Position numbers and translations under genes: made by a program
The notes under the pieces: generated by a model
Databases searched by the model: none
Told to the model about the DNA's origin: nothing
What the model saw: the letters and a program-made list of their open reading frames with translations, nothing else
Assembly: GCF_964204645.1 (NCBI RefSeq)
Contig: NC_134033.1
Location: 4,994,231 to 5,058,230, forward strand
Source of the DNA: Tubulanus polymorphus
Taxonomy: Eukaryota; Nemertea; Palaeonemertea; Tubulaniformes; Tubulanidae
Reading direction: 5' to 3'
Length of the DNA stretch: 64,000 bases
In this document: positions 13,201 through 25,474 of the stretch, one piece after another
Position numbering within the stretch: position 1 is the stretch's first letter
How the letters are laid out: every line of letters starts with the position of its first letter

Positions 13201-15032
13201 CATTTTTCAGGCAAAACACGGAAATTAAACTGATATTTCAAAAATAATTTAAACTTCAAAACAAAGAGTTTATCGCTTTCCAACAATTAAATGCTAGATA
13301 CTTATAGACAAAAGGGTATCTAATTTTGTGTTAGTTTGGGGTTGGTATTACAAATCAGGCGCAGTGGAACATTCATAATGATTAGTGGAAGGTTTTGAGA
13401 TTAGCAGTGGGCACTATAGGTTTTATTTGACCCGATTAATACTATGTTGCGTGTACTTCTATGCTGGGTTTCTATGAGATGTTAAATTTTGCGTCCGGGA
13501 TAGGATGTTTATACGTTTCAGTAATACATTTGAATAAATGAAAATATGTAGACTGACATAAATCATTGATATGCGATTGATCATCATTTGTATGAGTCAG
13601 CCGTAAAAAGGAACAAATGCTCAGCAAAGACGGCACCAGTGATATTAGTCTATGTGTTATAAAATAATCTTTATTTCACGCATCATTTAAATCATTTTAC
13701 GTGAAAAGTTTGTTTGTGTAAAGATAAAAGGCAGCAGTGGAAGAGCCATAGCCGTCCGCGGGCAGTATTGAATAGGGTCTGGGAAACATTTAAACCACCA
13801 CTATAAGTGTTGCTTAGCTTCCTTGACGATTTCACAGATCTGGTTAAAAGTTGACTTGTTAAACTAAAGCACTGGACCCAGTTAAGAATTAAATGTACAG
13901 TTAGTAAATATTATGAACTATTAACTCGAGAGTTAACTCTTACATCTCAACTGTGGAACTGGGTCCAATATAATCTTTTCTCATGCAACTAAGTAGGCTC
14001 CTCCCATCCAAAGAATATTCCAGCAGCCGCCTGGATCAAATCGACCACCATTCCCTCTGTATTGAAATAACCCAGCATCGGTCCTGAGATCATGGACGTA
14101 TAAACTAGATTATAAGTCCATGTTCTAATGAAGACCCAGTCTTTCATCGTCATATTATACATCTAACTTTGAAGGAAAAACAATCCCATTAGTTAGCTGT
14201 TACTAGATTTGAATGACCTGTATTAGGTTCTTAATCTCTCGATGAAAATACATGTGTAATTGGAAAGATATTTCATGAACTTCCAGATTAAAATCATAGG
14301 TTAATTCGTGTACTGAAATCTTTATATATAGCGTTTTAAAAATTGTTTTGACTGTTCCTGAAAGTTGATGAGAAAACACAAAAATACGACTTGGGGAACT
14401 AGCTGTGTCTAAATGGATACAAGATATCAAAATGTTTTAGTAATTTAATTGAATAGCTCAATGTGAATCCTAGCTATTGTAACTTTTTGAGCCAACAGTT
14501 ATCAAATAAGGGTTTTTAGTTTAGATTCAGATTGAATGAATAATATTAGATGATACGCTAGGGCATTAGACTAGGGGAACAAGGATTATAAAACAAATAA
14601 GAATTAGAAAATGTGTAATTGGGATATCTAGGGACGGGAGTGTATATAGTATAGTGAATGGATTATCATTATTAGACAACTCTTGAATATATGGCCTCAA
14701 GCCCGGGGAGAGTGGTCGTCAGTGTGAACATCTAAGACTGTTTGGATAACTATTCAGTTAACAATTTGTACATTAGCAAAACAATTGCTCTGACTTTGGC
14801 TCTGACACATTGACAATAAATCCTCTCAACCTCTTGACACTACGAAGTTTGGATACAAATTTGAGAATGTTCACTCGGGTAGCACATCGAACCCTCCAAT
14901 CGTAGACATTTTTAGGAACTAATTCAACGAATAGTTGCATAATTTGGGATAATAAATTTGATAAAATGCAATATTGAACGGAGATCAGGGTCACAACTAC
15001 TACGGGTCAGTCACTGGAAGATTGAGCAAGAG
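10284..15032. other. Long non-coding stretch
   Basis: Several open frames of 60-80 codons occur on both strands, but none has motif content, splice context or low-stop-density support. Near 12,640-12,760 a less AT-rich patch precedes a GGTAAGTAA donor-like site and could be a 5' untranslated exon, but nothing confirms it. No RNA gene was recognised. Confidence 0.4.
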
Positions 15033-15072
15033 CTACGAGCAATTATCTGAACGTTTAGATAATTGCTCGTAG
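15033..15072. repeat. Perfect 16-bp inverted repeat (hairpin)
   Basis: The arms CTACGAGCAATTATCT (15033-15048) and AGATAATTGCTCGTAG (15057-15072) are exact reverse complements, separated by 8 bases that contain AACGTT, itself self-complementary. Confidence 0.8.
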
Positions 15073-15875
15073 GCAAGAGTAAATAAAAGAACATATAACA
15101 GCACGCGAACCTTGGATTTATTTTTGTAGAGCGGGAAGAACTATGTAAGTCATTGTTTACATGTGCTAGAATTGTTCTGCTCTATACACAATTCAATTCC
15201 TTCAAAGGTTGTGTCATAGATGAAAAGTGGCTTTAAGTTTGTAGAGATCATTTATTTTGAGAAGTTTTAATAAGCTGTTTGAAGCGTGGTTCAGAGTGGG
15301 CAGTGAAGTTAGGCTTGGTAATAATTCGAGTTAGTTGTTTTTGAAGCGAAATATATTTTTTTGTGTTTATGGTGAGTGACCCCATGATAATAAACCATGT
15401 TTATATGAGGAAGGACAAGTGCATCGATCGAGGATGAGTTGATTTTGGTTTAGAATTTGACTGCATTTATAGATGATACCCAGGCCTTGTGAAATTATTT
15501 TGTGACCTTTTCGGTCATATCCATCGATACGCGCGCACCAAAGTCAGTTGCTAAAAGTTTGATATACGCTAGATTTAAGGGATAATATAGTAACGGGCTG
15601 CGAGAGAGGTCAACGAGCCTGCAACCTTCTCTACAAATAATTCATTTCACACGTTTTTCCATCATTTCCTTTCTTTAAAAAGCAGAAATATGACGGTGGA
15701 AATATGAAACTCCAATACACGAAAATGCAAGAATATGCGATTTTTGTTCGTCGGCATCAAATGCTTTAGGGCCTATGTATACGAATTCACTAAACAGCAT
15801 GAAAATATATTAAGTTCTAATTTTTGAAGTATATTAGCATTTTGTAATTCATTTGTCTTAATTTCTATTTGACAG
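15073..15875. other. Upstream flank of the DUF7869-type gene
   Basis: AT-rich; no coding exon recognised. It should contain the promoter of the gene that starts near 15887, but no TATA-type element can be singled out. Confidence 0.35.
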
Positions 15876-15886
15876 CTGACACAAAC

Positions 15887-18800
15887 ATGTTTTCTGCTAG
15901 TACTCCTAAGAAATCCAGACTGAGTGTATCAGACCATACTCCAGGTACCTATCATGACCTACTTTTTACTATTTCTATGCATCTACAAATTGTCGTTTTA
16001 GGAGTAATATCCGCTGTATTGATTGATGTATCGATCGCTACTTTAAACGCATGTTTTCAATCTCCTCAGGTTTAACCGCCATTCTGAGTAATGAAACAAA
16101 CAGCGCCGTTGAAGAAAGTGTTTTTGAGGAAAGCGTCTTCAGTTCAGGTAGATTTTCTGAGGAATTTTCCAAAAATGATGTATATTAACATAACTGTGAT
16201 GCACTCATACCATAAAATGATTTGTTTTTCATGATTCTACTTGTAGCTTTACCCGGCAATCCGTGTGAATCGAAAGATATCCTAAATGAAAGTGTTTTTG
16301 AGGAAAGTGTCATTAGTGCAGGTAGATATTCTGATATTCCTAAGGATAATTCACATTTATTTTATATCAAGATACCTGTAAATGACTTTAGCGAAAATGT
16401 ACTTTTAGTTCTACCCGGCAACCTGAGTGAGGGGAAAAATGTCCTCGATGAAAGTGTTTTTGAAGAAAGCATAATCAGTACAGGTAGATATTCTGATATT
16501 CCCAGAAATTTCTGTTGCATCAAGATCCTGCACGTACTGTATGTAAACGACCTTTCCTGAAATATACTTTTAGTTTTACCCAGCAATCTGAGTGGAGGGA
16601 ACGAAGATAATAGTGTTTTTGAGGAAAGCGTCCTCAGTTTGGGTAATTATATTGAAGAATTTTTCCAAATAATGTTATTATGATTATGAACCCATGATGT
16701 AAAACAACTCTTTTCATGGATCTACTTGTAGTTTTACCCTCTCATCCGATTGAGGCGAATGATATCCTAGATGAAAGTGTTTTTGAGGAAAGCGCCGGAG
16801 TAGGTAGATATTGTGATATTCCCAAAATGATAATTTCTGTTACATCTAGATCGAACTTTGTGAAACGACATTTCCTAAAATATACTTGTAGTTTTACCCC
16901 ATGGTCAAATCGAAGAAAGTATTTTTGGAGAATTTTGCATCAGTTCAGGTATATATGTATTATGATTTTCACTCCCAAGACAATAATCTAAATATTAATT
17001 ACAGCAACTTATTCATAGAAAAGAACACTTCTACCAATTAACTTTTAGAGTCACCAAGCAATGCGTGTTGTGAAATGGACAGCAGTGAAGATATAGAATT
17101 TGAAGAACATGCGACCAGTTCAGGTAAAATATATTTTTTTTCAAGGATTTTTCTGGTTTTCCAACCAACGACAAAGTGAGAACATCAATATGGTATTAAA
17201 CAGAATATTAAAAATCTTATCTAATAATGATGAAATATGAAAGCAAAAGTGTGCAATTATCAATTTTGTTTCATTTGTATTTACCGAATATTGATATCAC
17301 ATTACATTCAGTTGTCTTTTGCGATTTAGTATGTCGAATTCACTTTTAACAGATAGTCAACAACAACCCCTGGAGAGCTCGCTTATCCTTCCTCATTCAA
17401 AGTCACGCATAGCCGAATCTAGCAGTAAGTATAATAGGGGCGAAAATAAGCAATTTCAATTTAGGAATTTATGCAGTTTACATAGTTGGGTTTCAATAGT
17501 TTTAAAGTATTTTCCACTAACCCGATGAAGCATTTCTCTTTATAATTGCAACGGATTTTCTGATGAAGCCCATAGAAATATAACAGAACCAAACGGGTAG
17601 TCTAATATTTCACCGTCGCCAATGGGGGCGCCACTGCCATAAACGTCGAGAAATTTACACTCGAGGTTCTGTTAAAAGGGACAGTGTGCCTGTATTAAAC
17701 TTTCAAATAACCCATTCCTTCTGTTGATGTTACAGCAGTAGCCTACATGACAATCCCCAATATTCACTGATAGCCTTTACAGTGTATAAGTATGCCATTT
17801 CAGAAACGATCAATAATTATAAGAGATAATACAGTCAATTAAAGGCGATAAGCTACGCTTTCATATTGTCAACGCGGAGTCCAGTAAATCCGTTGACGAC
17901 AGAAATTGCGGCTATTGACGGTCAGATATCAAACGGAACTAGAAGCATATCCAATTCTTTTATGACGTTTTTCTATTCGTTTCTAAGAAGAATGTTCTCA
18001 CGAATTTCATTTTCTCTAATATTGAAATGGAAGTTGAAAACCAAAAACACAATTCCATAATCTCTATTCATGCATCAATCTCTTTTCAGGATATCCCAAA
18101 GAAAGTCTTTTTAACAAAAAAACATCATCGACAACGCTATTGAAATCTCTTCATGTGATCTGTAAAAAACATTGTACCGATTTTCTGCACATGGCTGATA
18201 TAAAGAACCTGCGGGAATCCTATTGGTGTCGCAATATTTCGGATCGTCATCAATTTATCGTGGACACTCTGCAAACATGTACGCAGAATACATCACGCAT
18301 TAACCTTACTGTCATGGGTAGATCTGTTTGCCAAGGCTGCTTGTTAAATGTCTATGGCATCAGTAAATCGACGCTTTACAAAATCAAGTCGAAACAGGAT
18401 AAGTCAGAATGCCCGGAGAATATATCCATCAGAAAATCTAGCCCTGAATTCGTTGAGGCAACTTCTTGGCTCTCAAATTATTTGGAAAATACAGTACAAT
18501 CTGCTCCCGATAAGACTGAAAAATGGCTTCCACAGATATTCCGAAAAAATTGACCTCTACCGGGAGTACAAAACAGAAAAAAACGACAACAATGATAGAT
18601 ATGTCAGTCAGTCTACATTTTATCGGATCTGGTCAGAGTTGTTCTCATTTGTCAAAATCAAGAAGGTAACTTATTGCTTCACTTTGCCTACATATTTCAA
18701 AAATAAATTGACATTTTCTAATATGAATGATGCTTGAATGTTTATAGGGTAGTACATTCTCGAAATGTGACGATTGTGTGAGAATCCAACAATTACTTCA

Positions 18801-20781
18801 ATCAACGCAGAACCCGATATCCCGCAAGGAAATAATGGCAGAAAAACAACGCCACATTTCTACAGTAATGTAAGTACGTGTAAATGCATCGTATCTAATA
18901 AGCAGGCTGTTCGAATTGCCATACCGCACTTGGAATGTTGTTCCAATCTCAGTGTTTGATAATTTAAAAAAACCATCATGTATTTCTCTGCTTCAGGACT
19001 GAGAGACTCGCCTATTATGCACGCGTTCGTAGAGCGCAGACGAATCCGAACCGTTACGTTAGTTTAATAGTCGATGGTATGGACCAAACGAAGTAATTTC
19101 TTCCACATTTTGCCGGAGAAAAAGGAAAGGTGAGCAACTCGTCTAGCCACCTTATTGTCATTTAACTTACGATTTATCGCAAATTTCCCATAAATCTAAT
19201 CCAGTTGTATTACCCGGTACACAAACCATTCTATAGAACTCCCCAGTAATTAACCTCCAATGGCGTACAATGATAATGACATGTTTGATAATAAACAAAA
19301 ACCCACTGTAAAACATATTTAATATGCATTATTTATCATAGCCTTTTTGCACTATATTTTCTAATTACCGGTATTTCTCTTTTCAGTTCATGACAGCTAC
19401 TAGTTTACTAAAAACACACATAACTGGTGTGATAAGTCATGGTCATAAACTATCTCAGTCGTATGTCGATTATCATCTTTATCCACACGACAGCAACATG
19501 ACGATGAATGTTATTCTCAAGACATTATGGCGTATATCTAAGGTAAGACGAATATAAACAATTTAATACCGGTACACATTTCTATGTCAGCAAATGTGAA
19601 AAGAAATGTTAAATTCATTTATTTAATGTTAAATTCATTTATTTACTTTTTGAGAATGGTCAACTGCCATCGCATTTGTATTTGCAAGCCGACAACTGTG
19701 GCCGCGAAAATAAGAACAAATACGTTTTAGCCCTCTTGCAAATTCTAGTAGAGAAGAAAATATTTAACGAGGTGAGGAATCTGCTAGTTGCAGGCTACTA
19801 ATAAATGGAGGCTTTCAATTAAGAAGCAACGCAAATACTCACTTATGTGTACCTCTGTTCGGTAGAGATTACATATATCGACAAACTTGTACCTAACTAC
19901 ATGTATTGGCAAGTTATGCAGTTTCTACTGCAATAGATATCATGTCTCATATATATTTCCACGTGGTATATCTTTTGAACTTATAACTTGAATTCAGAAC
20001 CATACATCGCACCCGTATTATTGTATGGGTTATGAGATCGAAAATTCTAAAGACGAACTATTTCAATCATTTCAGATTCAGTTGAGTTTTCTCTTCGTTG
20101 GTCATACGCACGAAGACATCGACCAGCTGTTTAGCGTGTATGCCGGATAGGTTGAGAAGAGAAGATGCATTCGATATGGCCGGCCTGCTCAAACTGTGCG
20201 ATGGTATCGAGTTGGGAGGGTTGTTGGATATTCGATCTTGGCTTGCTCCACATATCGTCAACATGAAGAACCATTCGAAACCAAGGATATTTCTATTTCG
20301 AAGGGACAGCCAAGATCAATCCCAAATTAACATGTACTATAGGAGTTCATCAACTCAGGAATGGCACTGCATGGAAGGCGGAGTATTGACAAGTATACCA
20401 ACTGGTACTCCTTCAGTGCTCGATTTAAATTATTCAAACATCGAAATCAAGGATATGAAAAAGAATATGGAGAAATGGAAAAGCTTTTTACCACAGGAGA
20501 AACAAGACTGGTGGAATGATTTCCTCGATACCATTGAAACTAAGACAGTCAAGCTAGCAGAATCTGCTGCATGGTACCTTCCATATTTGAAGGCACAGGA
20601 AGGCATTGAACAGGATATCAATGAAAAACACGTTGAGTTACCGAATCCTTCAGTAAGTACATGTATATTGCGGTGATTCATACTGATAGATATCTATCTA
20701 TTTGGAAGTCAGCCTTTACGCTAGATCGATCTATTCATTCATACATGCACACATTCTCTTTCAGATCGTCGTTTCGTGATT
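15887..20781 (+). pseudogene. DUF7869-type gene with amplified 5' exons, broken
   Basis: Exons deduced from GT/AG borders: 15887-15944 (ATG, MFSASTPKKSRL), seven short exons within 16070-17123, 17330-17424 (own ATG at 17331), 18090-18665, 18748-18869, 18997-19129, 19387-19542, 19655-19771, 20076-20652 and a short tail to a TGA at 20779-20781. The C-terminal half carries the hallmarks of the DUF7869 family: CQGCLLNVYGIS, a CDDC pair, LIVDGMDQTK, LQADNCGRENKNKY and FVGHTHEDIDQLF. The spaced D, DN and E residues resemble an RNase-H-like acidic triad (inference); the family is widespread in aquatic invertebrates and its function is unsettled. Lesions: a frame change at the A run 18544-18549, an in-frame TAA at 19094-19096 right after DGMDQTK, and another frame change near 20135. 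It looks like a recently broken gene or transposon-derived gene; assembly indels could explain the frame changes but not the TAA. Confidence 0.65.
16070..17123 (+). repeat. Array of seven duplicated in-frame mini-exons
   Basis: Exons at 16070-16147, 16247-16321, 16409-16483, 16574-16642, 16732-16803, 16892-16948 and 17049-17123 are 78, 75, 75, 69, 72, 57 and 75 nt long. All are multiples of three and all have phase-1 borders, so any subset can be spliced in frame. Most encode the same unit: L-P-x-N/H..., a variable acidic stretch, then ESVFEES(V/I)xS. Flanking intron sequence is duplicated too (ACTTxTAG acceptors, GTAGATATTCTGAT after the donors), so the duplication unit was exon plus intron. 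The last two copies are most diverged. Confidence 0.8.
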
Positions 20782-22446
20782 TTGAACCTGAATTCGGGAC
20801 ATTTGATTAGTATGCAGCAAAATATATATCTGACAGGTTAGTATTGATGGACCACTTTTAATTCAATAATTCACCAGTTTTAGTTCACTTCACTTAGCTC
20901 TAGTTTGGTGATGCCCTAATTTGAAAAAATGACATTTCTACCGAACTATTCAATTGCAGAATCAATGTAAAATGCGTGGGGCTTGTATGCCCATTCATTT
21001 GTTGTAATAATCTGTCCATAGCCTTCTTCAATACATCTCGTTTTCATAACGTCATTCAAAAAGAAATGTACTGAATAAGGCTTATTAAATATTAAAATAA
21101 ACACTTCCTTAGATAAATTAGCACATCTGCACATACTGCACTTTTTCTGCATTCTGCTTCCTAGTGGTTTTTTAACTCGATAGACTGAGTGATATACAAT
21201 AGTACTGAATTCCAGTTGACTATGAAAAAACTGTGATATACTGTGTGGGTATAGTGTAGACTGAGCGTAATGTGTAGACTCGACATCGGCCCAAATATGC
21301 ATATTTCAAGTCTCGCATTTCAAAATCACTCTATCGTCAAAGTATGAATATTTCTTGTATTTGTAAAGTGGTCTATAAACTGCATTTTATCTTAAGGCCG
21401 AATCTAATGTTTCCTTAATCGATAGTTTGAAAATACGTCTTTAATGCATTTGAATTTTCAATAGCATTATTAAAATTTGTTACTTATGATTATAGGTAAT
21501 TGTTAGGATCATTCATTATAATATCTGAATCGTTTGAACTTCAATGCGAATTCAGTTAGCGCATTATCTTTTTTTTTTTACTTTCAGGGACACTATCGAG
21601 TGCGCTGGAGAAGATTAATTACTAGTGAAATGCCGATCCCCTAGCTTAAGGGCTAGAACAGTCGCCTATCAACTTATTTCACGCTGTCCCCTCTCTGGGC
21701 CAACTGCACCGCTGATTGCCAGGGAATGAGATGTCCCAGTGACCACGTTTGGTTCCGCGATGGAACCATGTTAAACAAAGTGTAAATTAGGAGTGTCCTG
21801 TTCTACAGCAATTGCTGACCGAAAATACAATGATTGTCACTGGAGACTGCACTCCAACACAGTTAAAGTGTGAGTTTTACCCTATCGAGAGATAAGCATA
21901 ATGGAGGGCAGGATAATGCCCCGGAATGACATAAAGGCAGCGCCTGTTGGAATGATTTCAATGTATTTATTAATTTTTGCATTTTTAAATAGGTTCTAAA
22001 AGTTTTGGTTTTACGTAGCTTAACGGAACAGCATTATGTTTACATAGTCAATGATATCCAGGATCAGCCTAATCATTCTATGTATAAGTCCAATCTGTCC
22101 GTGATATTATTTTTTGATGTTCATCCTTATGGATTTTGAATTATAGATTGCATAATTATTCGTGATTACAGCATCGTGAATGTACGAGTATAGTAATGTC
22201 GTGTAGAATGTTTGTACACTACTTCAGCGGGAATATCTGCTGTTTTTAGAGTAAATCAAAAACCCTCCAAATGAGTAAATTTTTGTATCATCGAATATTC
22301 AATTATAAGTTTTAGTATCCTTTAGGCTTTATCATATATTGTACATATAATGTAATTGGAAACACTATGGTGGCTTTGTCAACTGATTTTGATCCGCATT
22401 TAGATTAAGCAAAACACTCAAGACTAACGATTCCTTAAATGGAGGT
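20782..22446. other. Intergenic stretch, no gene
   Basis: A minus-strand open frame at 20946-21302 has no recognisable family motif and no splice context. Nothing else is supported. Confidence 0.4.
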
Positions 22447-23190
22447 TTCTTAGTACGAAATTATGTGAAGCAAACACTAAAATGAGACTCAAGACTCGAA
22501 TCTAACGACGAATGAGTCCTAGGACGCAATTTAGCAAAGCAGATACTAAAATTAGTCTTAAGACTCGAATCTAACGATTCAAACCAGTGAAAGTTTTAGA
22601 ATGAGTCCTAGGACGCAATTTAGTAAAATGAGTCTCAAGACTCGCATCTAACGACGAATGAGTCCTAGGACGCAATTTAGCAAAGCAGATACTAAAATGA
22701 GTCTTAAGACTCGAATCTAACGATTCAAATCCGTGAAAGTTTTAGAATGAGTCCTAGGACGCAATTTAGTAAAATGAGTCTCAAGACTCGCATCTAACGA
22801 TGAATGAGTCCTAGGACGCAATTTAGAAAATCAGATACTAAAATGAGTCTCAAGACTCGAATCAAACTATGAATGAGTCTAAGGATGCAATTTAAGAAAA
22901 GTAGTTACTAATATGAGTCTTAAGACTCGAATCTAACGATTCCGCGGGTGGGCCTTTTGTAATGAGTCCTAGGACGCAATTTTGAAAACCTGATGCTAAA
23001 ATGAGTCTCAAGACTCAAATCTAATTTCTTATCATATCAATATTGCAATTCTTAAAATGCATGTTTTAAGACCCGGTACAAATAATACCTCAAACTAATT
23101 TTTGAAAATGCGTCCTGAGACTCAATTTCTTGTATTAACTACAAATACTTGAATCATGTAACCCCATTGATTGAGTCTCAGGACTCAAAG
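22447..23190. repeat. Tandem repeat with 146-bp higher-order period
   Basis: Two alternating monomer types recur: one containing GAGTCTCAAGACTC (GAGTC and GACTC around a 4-base loop) and one containing GAGTCCTAGGACGCAATTTAG. The combination ACTAAAAT(T/G)AGTCTTAAGACTCG starts at 22545 and again at 22691, a 146-bp period. Copies are near identical in the middle (22500-22840) and decay to single motifs by 23190 (GAGTCTCAGGACTC near 23177). Every monomer can form a short hairpin. Confidence 0.85.
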
Positions 23191-25474
23191 CTCTTGATTT
23201 TGTATGTAAGATTCTGTTTTATGTGAACTAATAAATGTCATTTTTACTCTATAGTCGACGCGATTCAGTTGGTTTTGGGTATGGAGAAGTGTATTCTGTG
23301 TTTATATTCATATTGCAGGAATTAGGACTAAAAAGGGAACTAATAAGAAATTCCCTTTTTATTTGGGAAGGCCTTTAAACCAGAGACCCAGGTACCACAG
23401 GAATAGGGCCCGTCAGGGTGGGGTGGCGTCGGGTGCTGTCTGAACCTTTAACATGTTTTACATAAGTAAATGTCTTTTGTATTTTATAAGAAGTAGAGTT
23501 CAACTGTTCAACTCTTCATCTTATTCAAATCACACTTAACTCACAAACTGTCAACCATTTTCAATCCAGTTCAATTGTAAATAAATGCAAGTTTTACTTT
23601 TAAAAAGTTCCACTTGAAATTAATTACAACTGCATTTTATATCAACAGCTGAAAATATGTTTCATTTCAAAAGATCTATCAACTAACTATTCTAACCAAA
23701 CCTATATATTCGGCCTACCTATTCAGGCTAAGGTTTGGGGGTAGGGAGGGGGCAATGAAATAGAGACGTGTTATACAGGTCATACCGGAATTCTTCAGTC
23801 GCTCTGTCATCGTCATTCAACTTTAGGGTCAATGTTCTGTGACTAGGGGGTCTTGTTCATCTCACTTAAGTAGAACATACAGGCTGCACCTGAATCGGGC
23901 CACTCTGTTGTGTGCTGGGGGTGAAGACACGTGCTCTGTGGCCTAGTCTTCTGAAGTCTTGTCTCACCGATGACCCTGAAATTTTCATGTTTATTTTAAG
24001 TAAAATATTTACATAATAGGCGTTGTCTTATAAAACAATAAATTTGAAAAAAACGGAAATTGTGAAAGAAAGAATAAAACCTGAAAATAGAGAGAAACCC
24101 TGGAAAAAAGAAGCATGAAATACAGGATCCTGAAATAAAGATATTAGGCATAAGTAATAAACAAACTGCTTTTTCTATCTGTAGACCCAGAGACCCACAG
24201 GACCGTGACGCAAATAGCACCCTATTTACTAGCGCATTTGATTTAAGATTGTATTAATATTCATGCACTCCTATAACTTACTAACACACCGAGTAAGTTC
24301 CTAATCACTAACTAAACCTATAAAACATAATTTCAGCTGTTAACTTTTTTCTAACTTACAGTTTATCCAATCCTGTGCGTGTTATTTATGAATCCAATGA
24401 TAATCATTGAGTCAATTTGATTCCTTGTGTTTTTGACAACAGTTCAGTTTTTGAGCCAAGTTCATATCAATTCTGAATTAGTTTTAGCACAATTCCATTT
24501 CTAATTAATCCTAAACAAGACGACAATGCAAATTCCATAGATTTCTGAGCAACAGCTCAGTTTTTGAGGACAGTTTTTTTCAAATCTTTATTTTGTTTCA
24601 GCGCGATTCCATTCAGAATACACCCTTATATGTTCACAAGAGGTGTCTGCTTTTTTACGGGAGACAGTTTGAGCATCTCTGTCCAGACTGGTAAACCATA
24701 CACCATCGCGATAACCTCTAGGTGTGAACATATACAAGACACCCAGTTGTAATAATCTGCGCGAACGACGAATTGTCGAACACAATAAAGTTTCATATTT
24801 CATATTATCTAACTATTTGGGTCACTGGTCATAATCCATATTCGCTCTATAAACTGCGCGGCTCGACAAAAATCAATGCATTCTTAACTGCATGAAGTAT
24901 GTATCCATATAGTATAAACCAGATCCTAGAAATATCTAATAGCAGTTGATTTAAAATATGAAAAATTAATAATCTAATTCGATGATGCCGCTAACACCAG
25001 TTCGTACTCACAAAACATTCTCATCTGTGATCGGACCCATAATTAGTCATACTCTAACAAGTCCATACCCGCCACAACACGAAGTGTTTAATAGAGACGC
25101 AGAACATTTTGAGATAGATAGATTATGTCCTCGAATATTATTAAAAAAAAACTCAACGCAGTTCGGGAGCGACAGTAAATACTTCTTTAACGAAATAATT
25201 GCACATGATTGTAAACAAGATATTTTGAAACACGTCTAAATTTAGAAACCGCGGTTATTACAGCGAAACCGAGAACAGTTGAAAGTAACAGAAATACGAG
25301 ACTGGTGCCAGTTTGATGGGAGATTTTTTTACAAAATAATTGGACTCGATCAATTCGTCAACAGCTGCCATTTGCAAATTCGTCATAACTTTGCAGCTAC
25401 TCTCTTGAAAAATGTGGCGCAAATTTGGAAATAGTTAGAAATGTATTTGTTTTGAAGCGTGAATTGTGTTCAAT
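23191..25474. other. Intergenic region and upstream flank of the large receptor gene
   Basis: No gene is recognised. From about 25070 to 25474 the sequence is similar to 40560-41019, upstream of the partial gene copy, so the duplication included about 400 bp of 5' flank. This flank probably holds the promoter and 5' untranslated region; no core promoter element is certain. Confidence 0.45.

Noticed and set aside
17581-17674. TAACAGAACC / GGTTCTGTTA 10-bp inverted repeat enclosing about 94 bp
   Set aside because: Too short and without a target duplication to call as an element, though it lies in an intron of the DUF7869-type gene.
20946-21302. 118-codon minus-strand frame
   Set aside because: Low-complexity hydrophobic/aromatic composition, no splice or family support.
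22447-23190. CRISPR-like array
   Set aside because: Repeats are contiguous, diverged and without unique spacers of uniform size, in an animal genome; a satellite-type array explains them.
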